From assembly GCF_030515985.1 (NCBI RefSeq), contig NZ_CP100376.1, forward strand, positions 1,818,377-1,831,445: 13,069 bases of DNA, given 5' to 3'. The stretch is from Corynebacterium accolens (GTDB taxonomy: Bacteria > Actinomycetota > Actinomycetes > Mycobacteriales > Mycobacteriaceae). Below, piece after piece: positions 12,846 through 13,069 of the stretch. The position numbers and the translations under genes are program-made. The notes beneath the pieces are model-generated. The model saw only the letters and a list, made by a program, of their open reading frames with translations, did not search any database and was not told where the DNA came from. Within the stretch, counting starts at the first letter, position 1. The number at the start of each line of letters is the position of its first letter.

Positions 12846-12861
12846 GCGCCTAGTGCGGCGC
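12846..12861 (+). terminator. Weak hairpin after the lipoprotein gene
   Basis: GCGCC (12846-12850) and GGCGC (12857-12861) form a five-base-pair stem with a six-base loop, about 43 bases past the stop. No U-run follows, so a terminator role is doubtful. Confidence 0.25.
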
Positions 12862-12952
12862 AGACTTAATCTTGGAAATGTACAGGGCAAGTCAGGTATC
12901 GATGCGGTGCTGGCTTTGTCCCAGAGATAAAAATGCTCGACGAAAGGACGTC

Positions 12953-13069
12953 ATGAATACCTCGGAACTTTATGTAGCAGCAGCGGAATCTACTAACTCT
13001 AATGACACGTGGTGGTTCCTTGGGTTCCTTCCCATTATTTTGCTCGTCGCGTTCTGGATTGCGGCGGTT
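12953..13069 (+). CDS. Small membrane protein, start only (runs off right edge)
   Basis: Thirty-nine codons are visible. They comprise a polar N-terminus MNTSELYVAAAESTNSNDTW followed by a hydrophobic span beginning WFLGFLPIILLVAFWIAAV. The ribosome binding site GAAAGGA stands six to seven bases before the ATG. The N-terminus lacks positive charges and is rich in Ser, Thr and Asn, which suggests it lies outside the membrane. The family cannot be named from this fragment. A gap of 149 bases separates it from the lipoprotein gene. Confidence 0.7.
   Translation, partial: MNTSELYVAAAESTNSNDTWWFLGFLPIILLVAFWIAAV

Overview
The window is a stretch of chromosome from a mycolic-acid actinobacterium, almost certainly a Corynebacterium. 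Most of it is GC-rich and tightly packed. It carries the arabinogalactan (AG) precursor and assembly cluster in the arrangement typical of Corynebacteriales: dprE1, dprE2, aftA, a GtrA-family gene, glfT1 and the Wzm/Wzt galactan exporter. The species cannot be fixed from sequence reading alone.

Layout. Positions 1-2992 (minus strand) form a dprE1-dprE2-aftA block. It makes decaprenyl-phosphoryl-arabinose and primes the arabinan domain; aftA runs off the left edge. Positions 3120-5264 hold a divergent pair of unrecognised small genes (91 aa acidic, 154 aa membrane), then a pRiA4b ORF-3-like protein and a GtrA-family membrane protein on the plus strand. Positions 5289-8684 hold glfT1, wzt (ATPase) and wzm (permease) on the minus strand, with a plus-strand GNAT acetyltransferase inserted between glfT1 and wzt. 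Positions 8859-11102 hold a class-V aminotransferase/cysteine-desulfurase-like protein that appears to have lost its catalytic residues, convergent with a zeta-crystallin-type quinone oxidoreductase. A tRNA-Ser(UGA) with a strong terminator follows at 11216-11340. The right end (11341-13069) is richer in AT and looser: a 52-residue peptide gene with strong expression signals, a gene-poor stretch, a Ser/Thr/Asp-rich lipoprotein, and the start of a small membrane protein.

How the genes fit together. DprE1/DprE2 epimerise the arabinose donor, which AftA uses to prime galactan. GlfT1 starts the galactan chain on the lipid carrier, and Wzm-Wzt exports the lipid-linked galactan. The GtrA-family protein may help move or organise the arabinose donor. 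The small genes lodged inside the cluster have no assigned role, and they are candidates for accessory or regulatory AG functions.

The most striking regulatory pattern is leaderless initiation. Eight genes have a TAnnnT -10 hexamer ending 6-8 bases before the start codon and no convincing ribosome binding site. The gtrA-like and GNAT genes share a nearly identical 17-base promoter/start element, and two -10 hexamers reuse the stop codon of the preceding gene. The other leading candidates are the apparent PLP pseudoenzyme and the 52-aa peptide, which resembles small mycomembrane porins in size and expression signals but not in recognisable sequence.
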